A stretch of DNA of 64,000 nucleotides. Origin: Corynebacterium coyleae. GTDB lineage: Bacteria > Actinomycetota > Actinomycetes > Mycobacteriales > Mycobacteriaceae. Shown one piece after another: positions 35,426-43,931 of this stretch. A model generated the notes under the pieces. The model was not told the origin of the DNA. It saw only the letters and a program-made list of their open reading frames with translations, and did no database searches. Positions within the stretch are counted from its first letter, which is position 1; each line of letters opens with the position of its first letter. The stretch spans positions 248,001-312,000 of the forward strand of contig NZ_CP047198.1 of the NCBI RefSeq assembly GCF_030408635.1, given 5' to 3'. The position numbers and the translations under genes are program-made.

Positions 35426-36475
35426 ATGACTAGACGCGACCTTGTTAACGCTCCGTTCCTTGAGGCCGCCTATGGCCGCACTCCGTCCCGCACCCCGGTG
35501 TGGTTCATGCGCCAAGCCGGCCGTTCCTTGCCGGAGTACCGCAAGGTGCGAGAAGGCATTGCAATGCTGGATTCGTGCTTCATGCCGGAACTGCTCGCGG
35601 AGATCACGCTGCAGCCGGTGCGCCGCCACGACATGGACGCGGCGATCTTGTTCTCTGACATTGTGGTGCCGCTGAAGGCAGCGGGTGTTGGGGTGGAGAT
35701 CGTGCCGGGTACGGGCCCGGTGCTGGACGCTCCGATTCGCTCCCGTGCGGACGTAGACAACCTGCCGATCCTGGACCACACCGTGGAGGAAGTCGCCGAG
35801 GGGATCCGCATTATTCTCGACGAACTGACCGACACCCAGGCACTCATCGGCTTCGTAGGCGCGCCGTTCACTCTGGCCAGCTACCTCATCGAAGGCGGGC
35901 CGAGCAAGAACCACGAGAAGACCAAGGCGATGATGCACGGCGATCCGGAAACCTGGCACGCGCTCATGCGTCGCCTCGTGCCAACGATCACCGAGTTCCT
36001 CCGCACGCAGGTCGAGGCCGGCATCGACGCGATGCAACTCTTCGACTCCTGGGCAGGCTTCCTCACCGAAGCCGACTACCGCGAGTTTGTCCTGCCGTAC
36101 TCGGTTGAAATCCTGGATTCAGTGGCGGGAGAGATCCCGCGCATCCACTTCGGTGTGGCCACCGGCGAGCTGCTCGGCGCCATGTCTGAGGCAGGCAGCG
36201 AGGTGATGGGTGTGGACTGGCGCGTGCCGCTGGACACCGCCGCTAAGCGTTTCGCCTCCCCGCGCGTGCTGCAGGGCAACCTGGACCCGGCGCTGCTGTT
36301 CGCCGGCACCGATGTCGTGCGCGAGGAGATCGCCCGCATCAAGAACGAGGCCGCCCGCGCGGTCGAAGCGGGGGATGCCACCGGACACATCTTCAACCTG
36401 GGCCACGGCGTCCTGCCGACCACCGATGCGGACGCCATCACTGAGGCCGTACGCATCATCCACGAGGAGATTTAA
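35426..36475 (+). CDS. hemE: Uroporphyrinogen decarboxylase
   Basis: Removes four acetate carboxyls from uroporphyrinogen III to give coproporphyrinogen III. The 349 residues show the N-terminal signature PVWFMRQAGRSLPEYR with the essential Arg pair, the Asp in AAILFSDIVVPL, the GFVGAPFTLASYLIEGG segment and LFDSWAGFL. A short 26-base gap after the ATPase homologue. The hemY start overlaps the stop by one base. Confidence 0.95.
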   Translation: MTRRDLVNAPFLEAAYGRTPSRTPVWFMRQAGRSLPEYRKVREGIAMLDSCFMPELLAEITLQPVRRHDMDAAILFSDIVVPLKAAGVGVEIVPGTGPVLDAPIRSRADVDNLPILDHTVEEVAEGIRIILDELTDTQALIGFVGAPFTLASYLIEGGPSKNHEKTKAMMHGDPETWHALMRRLVPTITEFLRTQVEAGIDAMQLFDSWAGFLTEADYREFVLPYSVEILDSVAGEIPRIHFGVATGELLGAMSEAGSEVMGVDWRVPLDTAAKRFASPRVLQGNLDPALLFAGTDVVREEIARIKNEAARAVEAGDATGHIFNLGHGVLPTTDADAITEAVRIIHEEI

Positions 36476-37854
36476 TGAACATCGCCATTATCGGCGCAGG
36501 CCTTGCCGGTCTGACTGCAGCGTTCGAGCTTCGTAATGCTGATGCGAAAGCCGACGTTTACGAAGCCACTGACCGCATCGGCGGCAAGCTCTACACCGTC
36601 GCGTTCGAGGCTGGCCCGACCGATATGGGCGCCGAGGCATTCCTCGCACGCCGCAAGGACGCAGTCGAGTTCTTCACCGAGTTGGGTCTTGGTGATTCGC
36701 TCGTCGAGCCGTCCGGGTTGCGCTCCCTGATCTGGTCCAATGGCGAGGCCCGCGGTCTGCCTACCGGCGGCGTGATGGGTATCCCGTCTACCTCCGAAAC
36801 GGTTGCGCACTTGGTCAGCGCCGAAACCGCAGCGCGTATCGACGACGAAGCTAACCGCGAAGGTTTCACCTGGGACACCGACGGCGACATGAACGTCGGC
36901 AAACTTGTGCGCGAGCGCTACGGCGACGAAGTCGTCGACGTCATCCTGTCGTCTCTGCTTGGTGGGGTCTACTCCTGTACCGCCGATGACCTGGGCGTTC
37001 GCGCCACCATCCCGCAACTGGCAGAAGAACTCGATCGCCTCGCTGAAGCCGGCGACGGCAAGGTGCACCTGTCTACCGCCGTGGCCAACCTGGAGCGCTC
37101 CCGCGCGGAGCTGCCAACCGGCCAGGGGGCGGTCTTTAACACGTTCCGCGACGGCTACCACGAACTCTACGAAGCCCTCGCGGAGCAGTCCGGGGCGGAC
37201 ATCTACATCGACGCGTTCATCTCGGAGATTCGCCGCGAAGGCAACGGCTTCCGCCTCAAAGGCGGCGAGGACACCGTCTACGACCACGTCATCCTCGCCG
37301 TACCCGCACCGACCGCGGCACTGCTGCTCAAGGAAGTCGCGCCGGAGGCAGCGCAGGAACTGCAGTCGGTGAAGCTGGCCAACTCGGCGGTGGTCGGCAT
37401 GCGGTTTGCCACCGACGAAGGCCTACCGCAGAACTCCGGCGTCCTCGTCGCCACCGGTGCCGACGACGTGAAGGCCAAGGCGTTCACCTTCTCCTCCCGC
37501 AAGTGGCCGCATCTCGCCGAACGTGGCGGCGCCATCGTGCGCGCAAGCTTCGGCCGCTTCGGCGACAACATCGCCCTGACCGCCACCGAAGACGACCTGG
37601 TGGACTGGGCGCTCGACGACCTGAAAACCATCACCGGCTTCGACGGCCGCGAGGCCGGCTTGGAAGAAATCTTCGTCCAGCGCTGGTTCGGTGGCTTGCC
37701 GCGTTTCGACGAACACCACCTCGCCACCGTGGCCAACGTCCGAAACATCATCGACAAGGTTGACGGCATCTCAGTCACCGGCGCCTGGGCGAGCGGCGTG
37801 GGGGTGCCGGCGGTAGTGGCGGACGCGCGCGTCGTCGCCAAGCAACTGCTTTAG
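36475..37854 (+). CDS. hemY: Coproporphyrinogen III / protoporphyrinogen oxidase
   Basis: A 459-residue FAD enzyme. The N-terminal fold is NIAIIGAGLAGLTAAFELRN with the acidic YEATDRIGGKLYT. The C-terminal block SVTGAWASGVGVPAVVADAR closes the FAD site. In actinobacteria this HemY oxidises coproporphyrinogen III to coproporphyrin III in the coproporphyrin-dependent haem route; hemH and hemQ are not in this window. It is the last gene of the hem operon and meets the PIN toxin gene tail to tail with overlapping stops. Confidence 0.92.
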   Translation: MNIAIIGAGLAGLTAAFELRNADAKADVYEATDRIGGKLYTVAFEAGPTDMGAEAFLARRKDAVEFFTELGLGDSLVEPSGLRSLIWSNGEARGLPTGGVMGIPSTSETVAHLVSAETAARIDDEANREGFTWDTDGDMNVGKLVRERYGDEVVDVILSSLLGGVYSCTADDLGVRATIPQLAEELDRLAEAGDGKVHLSTAVANLERSRAELPTGQGAVFNTFRDGYHELYEALAEQSGADIYIDAFISEIRREGNGFRLKGGEDTVYDHVILAVPAPTAALLLKEVAPEAAQELQSVKLANSAVVGMRFATDEGLPQNSGVLVATGADDVKAKAFTFSSRKWPHLAERGGAIVRASFGRFGDNIALTATEDDLVDWALDDLKTITGFDGREAGLEEIFVQRWFGGLPRFDEHHLATVANVRNIIDKVDGISVTGAWASGVGVPAVVADARVVAKQLL

Positions 37855-38273
37855 GCATCCTCCCAGGGGTCGATGACCTCCACACCCGTGCCCTCAAAAT
37901 CCTTGAGGTTACGGGTGGCAAGCGAGGCATCGTGGGCGCGACAAATCGCGGCGATCATCGCATCGGCGTCATGGATCGGGCGACCCATCCTTTTTCGCTC
38001 CACGACGATTTCGCCGAATGCCCAGGCAGCGTCTGTATCAAAAGCAAGGACACCGTTGCGCTGCTCGAAATTAGACAATTGCCAGAAGACAACGTGCTGA
38101 ATTTCGTTCCGTCGGGCACCTGACGGCAAACTCCGAACGCCTCGGACAATCTCGCCGACTGTAATGGAAGTAATGCACTGCTTCGGGTCTGTGGTGGCTG
38201 CCCATCGTTTGACGTTTTCGTGCGGAGCCTTCCGGCAAAGCTCTGAAACAACGTTCGTATCAAGGATGATCAT
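37851..38273 (-). CDS. PIN-domain toxin of a type II toxin-antitoxin pair
   Basis: A 140-residue VapC/FitB-type ribonuclease. The acidic residues of the PIN site are in place: Asp5 in IILDTNVVSEL, Glu in TVGEIVRG, Asp in IHDADAMIAA and the later NLKDFEG. It is expected to cleave a specific RNA, often tRNA, when its antitoxin is degraded. The ATG overlaps the antitoxin stop by 4 bases (ATGA). It lies between hemY and a DedA gene as an insertion in otherwise conserved synteny. Confidence 0.88.
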   Translation of the reverse strand: MIILDTNVVSELCRKAPHENVKRWAATTDPKQCITSITVGEIVRGVRSLPSGARRNEIQHVVFWQLSNFEQRNGVLAFDTDAAWAFGEIVVERKRMGRPIHDADAMIAAICRAHDASLATRNLKDFEGTGVEVIDPWEDA

Positions 38274-38584
38274 GACTGACCACCGCGACGGGCGGTGACC
38301 GCTTCATCCATAACACCGGCGAGGTCATCCATACCTCCCACCTCTTGGGAGAGCTCGAAAAGCTCCAAGCCAGCCTTTACAGGTCGGACTGCTTCTTCCA
38401 GAATATGACGTACCTCTGCCTCCATAGACCGTCCATTCATACTGGCCTGAAGTTTGATCTTGTGGCGCACTCTCTCGTCGACGCCACGGATAGTCAACGT
38501 TACGGTCTTCTCTGGCTTTTCAGCGACCGTGGTCTCAGCCCGACGCGTGATGCGCGTCGCTTTGCTTTTTTGGATAGCGCCCAT
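38270..38584 (-). CDS. Ribbon-helix-helix antitoxin
   Basis: A 104-residue FitA/VapB-like antitoxin. The central segment TVTLTIRGVDERVRHKIKLQASMNGRSMEAEVRHILEEAV is a typical ribbon-helix-helix domain (split here as strand TVTLTIRG, then two helices). The N-terminal 28 residues (KSKATRITRRAETTVAEKPEK) form an unusual basic extension that could touch DNA. The C-terminal 35 residues should wrap the toxin. It probably autoregulates from the A+T-rich gap upstream (38585-38684), which it shares divergently with the DedA gene. Confidence 0.82.
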   Translation of the reverse strand: MGAIQKSKATRITRRAETTVAEKPEKTVTLTIRGVDERVRHKIKLQASMNGRSMEAEVRHILEEAVRPVKAGLELFELSQEVGGMDDLAGVMDEAVTARRGGQS

Positions 38585-38684
38585 GCTGCCTCCTTACGAT
38601 CCAAATTATGCTGTCAAAATGCTAGCACCGATGGGCGATGTGTGGCTAGGGGCAAATGTGGGTTCTCCGCTAGGTTGATCACCT

Positions 38685-39503
38685 ATGGAACAACACGCCA
38701 ACGAGCGCGACACCGCCGAATTTGCCGAAGCCGCCGAAGCTGCCGGCGCTGCTGATGCCGCGGCACCCACCGAACCCGCCGAGAAGGAATGGTGGGAAGA
38801 AGAAGGCCTGCCCTGGAACGGCAAACCCACCAAAGCCGACTACTGGTGCCTTGCCTGGTTTGGCTTCGTCGGTATCTTCGGCCTGGCGATGATCCCGCTG
38901 CGTGCATGGCTGCTCGGGCTGCACCCACCGGTCCTGCTGGCACTGACCGGCTCGCGCGTCGGCGCCGCCTCCACCGGTGCGCTCGCCGCGGTGGGGGAGG
39001 CGCCCCACTGGCTGATCTACCTGCTCATCGGGTCCTTGGTGAATATCAAGTTCGACTGGATCTACTGGTGGGCCGGCAAACTCTGGGGTCGCGGCATCCT
39101 GGACGTGCAGGCGGCGAACTCGAAACGCGCGGCGAAGAACATCGCGCGCGTGGAAGGGTGGGCGATCAAGCTCGGCTGGATCGGTATCTTCCTGGCGTAC
39201 GTGCCCATTCCGTTGCCGATCGCATTTGTGGTGTTCGTGTTCATGGGCATCTCGGGTATGCCGTTGTGGAAGTTCATGGTGCTGAACTTCATCTCCAAAA
39301 CCCTCTGGTCGTTCCTCTACCTTGGACTGGGCTGGTGGATCGGTGAGCCGGTCGTGGAGGTCCTGGACCAGTACGCCAAGGTGGCCAACTGGGTTGCAAT
39401 TGCGCTGTTGGTCGTGGTGTTTTTCGGTATCTTCCGCAACCAGTCGAAGAAGAAAGGGCGCGCCGTCGAGGCCGTGGGCAACGAGCTCGAGGCAGGCAAG
39501 TAG
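38685..39503 (+). CDS. DedA/VTT-family membrane protein
   Basis: A 272-residue protein. A 50-residue Ala/Glu-rich cytoplasmic head precedes four to five membrane segments. The VTT-domain region is LAYVPIPLPIAFVVFVFMG with ISGMPLWKF, and the preceding ARVEGWAIKLGWIGIF fits the re-entrant loop. Bacterial DedA proteins flip undecaprenyl phosphate or phosphatidylethanolamine-like lipids. The canonical DedA arginine/glycine motif (GRFxP) is weak here (LAYVPIPLP), so this is a divergent branch. It is convergent with the dehydrogenase gene and separated from it by repeats. Confidence 0.75.
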   Translation: MEQHANERDTAEFAEAAEAAGAADAAAPTEPAEKEWWEEEGLPWNGKPTKADYWCLAWFGFVGIFGLAMIPLRAWLLGLHPPVLLALTGSRVGAASTGALAAVGEAPHWLIYLLIGSLVNIKFDWIYWWAGKLWGRGILDVQAANSKRAAKNIARVEGWAIKLGWIGIFLAYVPIPLPIAFVVFVFMGISGMPLWKFMVLNFISKTLWSFLYLGLGWWIGEPVVEVLDQYAKVANWVAIALLVVVFFGIFRNQSKKKGRAVEAVGNELEAGK

Positions 39504-39522
39504 CGAAAATGGTCGCCAACGC

Positions 39523-39649
39523 AAAATAGTTCCACGCTCCCGGTTGGGGCGTGGAACTATTTTCGTTCTGGTTGCCGTCTTCCCTGGGGAAAGTGAATCT
39601 TCTTGCCTGTCGGGGTGAAGAAAGTTCCCTGAGCGGGAACTTTCTTCAC
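39523..39649. repeat. Two-hairpin intergenic element, copy 1
   Basis: Hairpin 1: AAAATAGTTCCACGC (39523-39537) pairs perfectly with GCGTGGAACTATTTT (39549-39563). Shared spacer word CCTGGGGAAAGTGAA at 39583-39597. Hairpin 2: GTGAAGAAAGTTCCC (39615-39629) pairs perfectly with GGGAACTTTCTTCAC (39635-39649). The same order of parts occurs at 47962-48085. Both copies lie between convergent genes. Each hairpin could terminate transcription in both directions. Confidence 0.75.
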
Positions 39650-39658
39650 TTAAAGGGC

Positions 39659-39728
39659 AGGGGCGAGGGGCGGAGCAAGGACAGAGGCGGAGCAGGGGCG
39701 AGGGGCGGAGCAAGGACAGAGGCGGAGG
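39659..39728. repeat. 35-base tandem repeat, two copies
   Basis: The unit starting AGGGGCGAGGGGCGGAGCAA occupies 39659-39693 and again 39694-39728 with one mismatch at the last base. It is purine-rich (G+A) on the plus strand and non-coding. Confidence 0.8.
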
Positions 39729-39754
39729 CGACGGAGGGCAGGAGGCACCCGCCC

Positions 39755-40591
39755 CTACCGGTTGACCACGACGGTGGAGAAGTCCTCGTCGCCGCGGCCG
39801 GCCTCCTGCTGCTCCTCCAGGGAGGCAAGCGCTGCGGCGACGGCCGGCAGGTCCTTGTCGGCGGTGGCCAGCATGAGGCGGGCGTCCTTGGCGATGGCGT
39901 CGGCGGTGAAGTCGCCAGGCGAAGTGGAGCGCTCACCCAGAAGGAACGGGCTCTTCATGTTCACGATGAACTCGAGGCCGGTCGAGCCGAGCATGTCCAC
40001 AACCTGCTCCGGGGCCAGGCCCTGCGACTCGCCCAAAACCAACGCCTCCTTGAAGCCCTGGATGGTCACGGCCAACGCCAGGTTTGCCAAGAGCTTGCCG
40101 GTGGCGGCGGCTGGGGCCGAATCGACAACCTTCAAACGCTCCGGGTTGGCGGCGGCCCAGGGGGCGACGACGTCGGCGACGGTGGATCGTCGAGAAGCAT
40201 CGGCTCCGCCGACGTAGACGCCCAACTTGCCTGCGCGGGCGGGCGGCAGCGAGCCGACCACCGGGGTGTGGACGTAGCCGGGGACGGCAGCGGCGAACTC
40301 GGCGGCGTCCTCCGGGGAGATCGTGGTGGAGTCGGCCCAGGTCACGCCCTCGGGGATGAGGGACGGTTCGATGACAACCTCACGGACGGTGTCCGGGCCG
40401 AACAACGACGTAATGACAAGGTCCGCGCCCTTGACGGCCTCCTCCGGCGTCTCGGCGGCACGCGCGCCACGTTCGACCAGGGGAGTGGTCTTTTCGGCGG
40501 TGCGGTTCCACACGGTCAGCGAGTGGTCGTCGACAAGTTTGAGCGCGAGCTCAGTTCCCATACGGCCAAGGCCTAAAAACGCAATATTCAT
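39755..40591 (-). CDS. NAD(P)-dependent dehydrogenase, 3-hydroxyisobutyrate/6-phosphogluconate type
   Basis: A 278-residue beta-hydroxyacid dehydrogenase. The nucleotide site is NIAFLGLGRMGTELALKL with NRT as the phosphate-selecting turn, suggesting NADP. The usual substrate motif DAPVSGG reads HTPVVGSLPPARAG, and the catalytic Lys region is APAAATGKLLANLAL. The substrate cannot be named; imine reductases share this fold and similar changes. ATG 40591 is chosen; it faces hemL divergently with only 20 bases between starts, so the two promoters overlap the genes. Confidence 0.82.
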   Translation of the reverse strand: MNIAFLGLGRMGTELALKLVDDHSLTVWNRTAEKTTPLVERGARAAETPEEAVKGADLVITSLFGPDTVREVVIEPSLIPEGVTWADSTTISPEDAAEFAAAVPGYVHTPVVGSLPPARAGKLGVYVGGADASRRSTVADVVAPWAAANPERLKVVDSAPAAATGKLLANLALAVTIQGFKEALVLGESQGLAPEQVVDMLGSTGLEFIVNMKSPFLLGERSTSPGDFTADAIAKDARLMLATADKDLPAVAAALASLEEQQEAGRGDEDFSTVVVNR

Positions 40592-40611
40592 ATGGCCTAC
40601 GATAGACAACC

Positions 40612-41934
40612 ATGACTTCCCAGAACCCGACTTCAGGCAATACGCAGCGTTCGGCAGAATTGTTCGAGCGCGCGCAACGTTTCACACCGGGCGGGGTGAA
40701 CTCGCCTGTGCGCGGGTTTGGCTCGGTTGGCGGCCAGACCCGCTTCATTCAGAGTGCGCACGGCTCGCAACTTATCGACGTCGACGGCAACAAGTACGTC
40801 GACCTCGTCTGCTCCTGGGGCCCGATGGTGCACGGCAACGCCCACCCGGAGATCATCGAGGCGGTAGAGAAGGCCCTGGTTAACGGCCTGAGCTTCGGTG
40901 CGCCGACGGAGGCTGAGATCGAGATCGCCGAGCACATCGTGGCCCGCACGTCCGTGGATGAGGTGCGCATGGTCAATTCCGGTACCGAGGCCACCATGTC
41001 TGCGGTGCGCCTCGCCCGCGGCTTCACCGGCCGTCCGAAGATTCTGAAGTTTGAGGGCTGCTACCACGGTCACGTCGACGCGCTGTTGGCGTCTGCGGGC
41101 TCCGGCATTGCAACGTTCTCCCTGCCGGACTCGCCGGGTGTAACCGGTGCGCAGGCGGCAGACACGATCGTCGTGCCGTACAACGACATCGAGGCCGTCG
41201 AGCGCGCCTTCCGTGAAAACGAGGGCCAGATCGCCGCGATCATCGCCGAGGCCGCCGCCGGCAACATGGGTACCGTCGCGCCGCAGAACGACTTCAACGC
41301 GAAGCTCAAGGAGGTCGCACACCTCAACGGTGCGCTGTTGATTCTCGACGAAGTGATGACCGGGTTCCGCACGTCCTACTCCGGTTGGTACGGCGTGGAT
41401 AACGTCGCCGGCGACCTGACCACCTTTGGCAAGGTCATCTCCGGCGGCCTGCCGGCAGCCGCGTTCGGTGGTCGCCGCGACATTATGGAGAAGCTCGCGC
41501 CGAACGGCCCCGTCTACCAGGCAGGCACCCTGTCCGGTAACCCGGTTGCCATGGCGTCCGGCCTGGCATCGCTGCGTCTGGCCAACGAGAACATTTACCC
41601 GACGCTGAACCGCAACGCGGATACGCTCGCGCAGCTGCTTAACGACGCCCTCACCCGTGAAGGCGTCGCCCACCACATCCAGCGCGCCGCGACCATGCTG
41701 TCCGTGCGTTTTGCTGAGGGCGAGGGCCACAACTTCGCCGACATGCAGGCAGCGGACACGTTCCGTTACGCACCGTTCTTCCACGCCCTGCTGGACGCTG
41801 GCGTGTACGCACCGCCGAGCGCGTTCGAGACCTGGTTCGTCTCCACCGCGCTGACCGACGAGGACTTCGGTCGCATCGAGGACGCCCTTGCGGTGGCCGC
41901 GAAGGCTGCTGCCCAGGCGGTGGCGCCGGAGTGA
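40612..41934 (+). CDS. hemL: Glutamate-1-semialdehyde 2,1-aminomutase
   Basis: A PLP enzyme that converts glutamate-1-semialdehyde to 5-aminolevulinate, following HemA. The 440 residues show [40 protein letters not shown] and the PLP lysine in [16 protein letters not shown]. It starts a second tetrapyrrole/cytochrome operon. The phosphatase start overlaps its stop (GTGA). Confidence 0.95.
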   Translation: MTSQNPTSGNTQRSAELFERAQRFTPGGVNSPVRGFGSVGGQTRFIQSAHGSQLIDVDGNKYVDLVCSWGPMVHGNAHPEIIEAVEKALVNGLSFGAPTEAEIEIAEHIVARTSVDEVRMVNSGTEATMSAVRLARGFTGRPKILKFEGCYHGHVDALLASAGSGIATFSLPDSPGVTGAQAADTIVVPYNDIEAVERAFRENEGQIAAIIAEAAAGNMGTVAPQNDFNAKLKEVAHLNGALLILDEVMTGFRTSYSGWYGVDNVAGDLTTFGKVISGGLPAAAFGGRRDIMEKLAPNGPVYQAGTLSGNPVAMASGLASLRLANENIYPTLNRNADTLAQLLNDALTREGVAHHIQRAATMLSVRFAEGEGHNFADMQAADTFRYAPFFHALLDAGVYAPPSAFETWFVSTALTDEDFGRIEDALAVAAKAAAQAVAPE

Positions 41935-42560
41935 GCGACGCGTTGAACCCGGGCGGGCAGTCCCGGACGATTGTGCACCTGGTGCGCCACGGGGAGGTCT
42001 ACAACCCGAAGAAGATCCTCTACGGGCGGATGCCGGGCTACCACTTGTCGTCGCGAGGCAAGTCCATGGCGCTGGTCACCTCGAAGTTCTTTGAAGGCCG
42101 CGACGTGACGTACCTGGCGGCGAGCCCGCTCGAGCGCGCGCAAGAAACGGCGCAACCGATCGCGGAGGTGACCGGCTGCGAGATCCAGACCCGCGAGGAC
42201 ATCCTCGAGGCCGGCAACACCTTCGAGGGCCTACGTACCAAGGGCTGGCGCACCCAGTTGGCCAATCCGATCCGCTGGCGCCACATGACCAACCCGTTCA
42301 AACCGAGCTGGGGCGAGTCCTACGACGCCATCTTGGAGCGCATGTGGGAGGCCGTGATCGACGCCCGCGACATCGCCGACGGCCACGAGGCCGTCATGGT
42401 CAGCCACCAGCTGCCCATTGTCATGGTGCAGCGCCAGGTGCAGGGTAAGACGCTGGCGCACATGAGCCGCCAGTGCGACCTGGCCAGCGTGACGTCACTT
42501 GTGTTTGAAGGTGGCCGTGTTGTTGACTGGGCCTACAACACCCCAGCCCAGGAGATCTAG
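41931..42560 (+). CDS. Histidine phosphatase superfamily protein
   Basis: A 209-residue phosphatase with the active-site [35 protein letters not shown], the Glu of [10 protein letters not shown], and the second His in [11 protein letters not shown]. It fits a broad-specificity acid or mutase-like phosphatase. The GTG start overlaps hemL by 4 bases. The same gene follows hemL in M. tuberculosis (Rv0525 position). The substrate is unknown. Confidence 0.87.
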   Translation: MSDALNPGGQSRTIVHLVRHGEVYNPKKILYGRMPGYHLSSRGKSMALVTSKFFEGRDVTYLAASPLERAQETAQPIAEVTGCEIQTREDILEAGNTFEGLRTKGWRTQLANPIRWRHMTNPFKPSWGESYDAILERMWEAVIDARDIADGHEAVMVSHQLPIVMVQRQVQGKTLAHMSRQCDLASVTSLVFEGGRVVDWAYNTPAQEI

Positions 42561-42569
42561 GTAGACACC

Positions 42570-43157
42570 ATGACGAAGAAGCGGAAGCTTATCGCCACTG
42601 CGTGCTGCGCGGCGGCGCTGGCGCTTTCGGCCTGCTCAAGCTCGTCGGCGGACCAGGGCGGAACCTTCTCGTTCCACTCCCCAGGTGGCCAGACGGAGAT
42701 CACCTACGACGAGGCGGAGCGCAAGCCCCTTGCCGGTTTTGAGGGCGAGTCCCTCATGGAGCCAGACCAGACGATCGCACTGTCGGATTTTGAGAACCAG
42801 ATCGTGGTGCTCAACGCCTGGGGCCAGTGGTGCGCGCCGTGCCGTGCGGAGGTGGATGACCTCGAGGAGATCCAGCAGCACCTGCAGGCCAACGGGCAGG
42901 GCACCGTGCTGGGCATCAACGTGCGCGACTCCAATGCGGAGATTGCCCGGGACTTCGTCAAAGACAACGGCGTGACCTACCCGTCCATCTACGACCCGCC
43001 GTTTAAGACCGCCGCATCGCTCGGCGGCGTGCCGTCCTCGGTGATCCCGACGACGATCGTGCTGGACAAGCAGCACCGTCCGGCCGCGGTGTTCCTGCGC
43101 GGTGTGACCGCGGATGACATCATCGAGGTTGTTGACCGCTTGGCTGAGGAGGCCTAG
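42570..43157 (+). CDS. TlpA/ResA-type thioredoxin-fold lipoprotein
   Basis: A 195-residue secreted reductase. A lipoprotein signal ends at LSAC with Cys22. The thioredoxin motif is WCAPC (Cys88, Cys91) after LNAWGQ, and the cis-Pro loop is VIPTTIVLD. It reduces the cysteines of apocytochrome c so that haem can attach, receiving electrons from CcdA, which is the next gene with no gap. Membrane-tethered on the outer face. Confidence 0.9.
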   Translation: MTKKRKLIATACCAAALALSACSSSSADQGGTFSFHSPGGQTEITYDEAERKPLAGFEGESLMEPDQTIALSDFENQIVVLNAWGQWCAPCRAEVDDLEEIQQHLQANGQGTVLGINVRDSNAEIARDFVKDNGVTYPSIYDPPFKTAASLGGVPSSVIPTTIVLDKQHRPAAVFLRGVTADDIIEVVDRLAEEA

Positions 43158-43931
43158 GTGGGCCTTGCCGACATCGTCACCGACGGCCCGCTGCTGTTCG
43201 GCCTGCTTGCCGCCGCGCTGGCCGGGCTGGTGTCGTTCGCATCCCCGTGCGTGATTCCCCTGGTGCCGGGTTACATCTCGTATCTGACCGGCGTGGTCGG
43301 CGGCGAGATGACCATGGACGACAATGGCCCGCGCGTGGCCCGCAAACACTGGGCGGTCGCCGGTGCGGCTACGTTGTTCGTCGCCGGGTTCACGGTTGTG
43401 TTCCTGCTGGCCACGGTCACGGTGTTCGGCGCGGTCAGCGCGATCGCGCTCAACGCCCAGACGCTCACCCGCATCGGCGGGGTGGTCACCATCCTCATGG
43501 GCCTGGTGTTCATGGGTGCGGTGCCGGCGCTGCAAAACGACACCCGCATGCAGCCCAAAAAGTGGACCACGATCCTTGGCGCGCCGCTGCTCGGCGGTGT
43601 GTTCGCGCTGGGGTGGACGCCGTGTTTGGGGCCGACGTTGGCGTCGATCATCTCGGTGTCGGTTGGCACCCAGGGGCTTACCGCAGCCCGCGGCGTGCTG
43701 CTTGTCGTCGCGTATTGCATCGGCCTAGGCCTGCCATTTCTGCTGGTGGCGTTGGGGTCGTCGAAAGCTGTGCGCTCCATCGACTTTCTAAGCAAGCATT
43801 CGCGCGCCATCCAGATCGCAGGCGGCATCGCCATGATCCTCGTCGGGCTTATGCTGCTCACCGGCGCATGGGACGCGTTCATCGGCTGGTCGCGCCAACT
43901 CGTCGACGGTTTCGGAGGGACGATCATCTAA
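43158..43931 (+). CDS. ccdA: Cytochrome c biogenesis protein CcdA
   Basis: A 257-residue protein with six to seven membrane segments. The two redox cysteines lie in SFASPCVIPLVPGY and in LGWTPCLGPTLASI, each followed by Pro-containing turns as in CcdA. It passes electrons from cytoplasmic thioredoxin to the TlpA protein. GTG start directly at the previous stop; resB follows with no gap. Confidence 0.93.
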   Translation: MGLADIVTDGPLLFGLLAAALAGLVSFASPCVIPLVPGYISYLTGVVGGEMTMDDNGPRVARKHWAVAGAATLFVAGFTVVFLLATVTVFGAVSAIALNAQTLTRIGGVVTILMGLVFMGAVPALQNDTRMQPKKWTTILGAPLLGGVFALGWTPCLGPTLASIISVSVGTQGLTAARGVLLVVAYCIGLGLPFLLVALGSSKAVRSIDFLSKHSRAIQIAGGIAMILVGLMLLTGAWDAFIGWSRQLVDGFGGTII

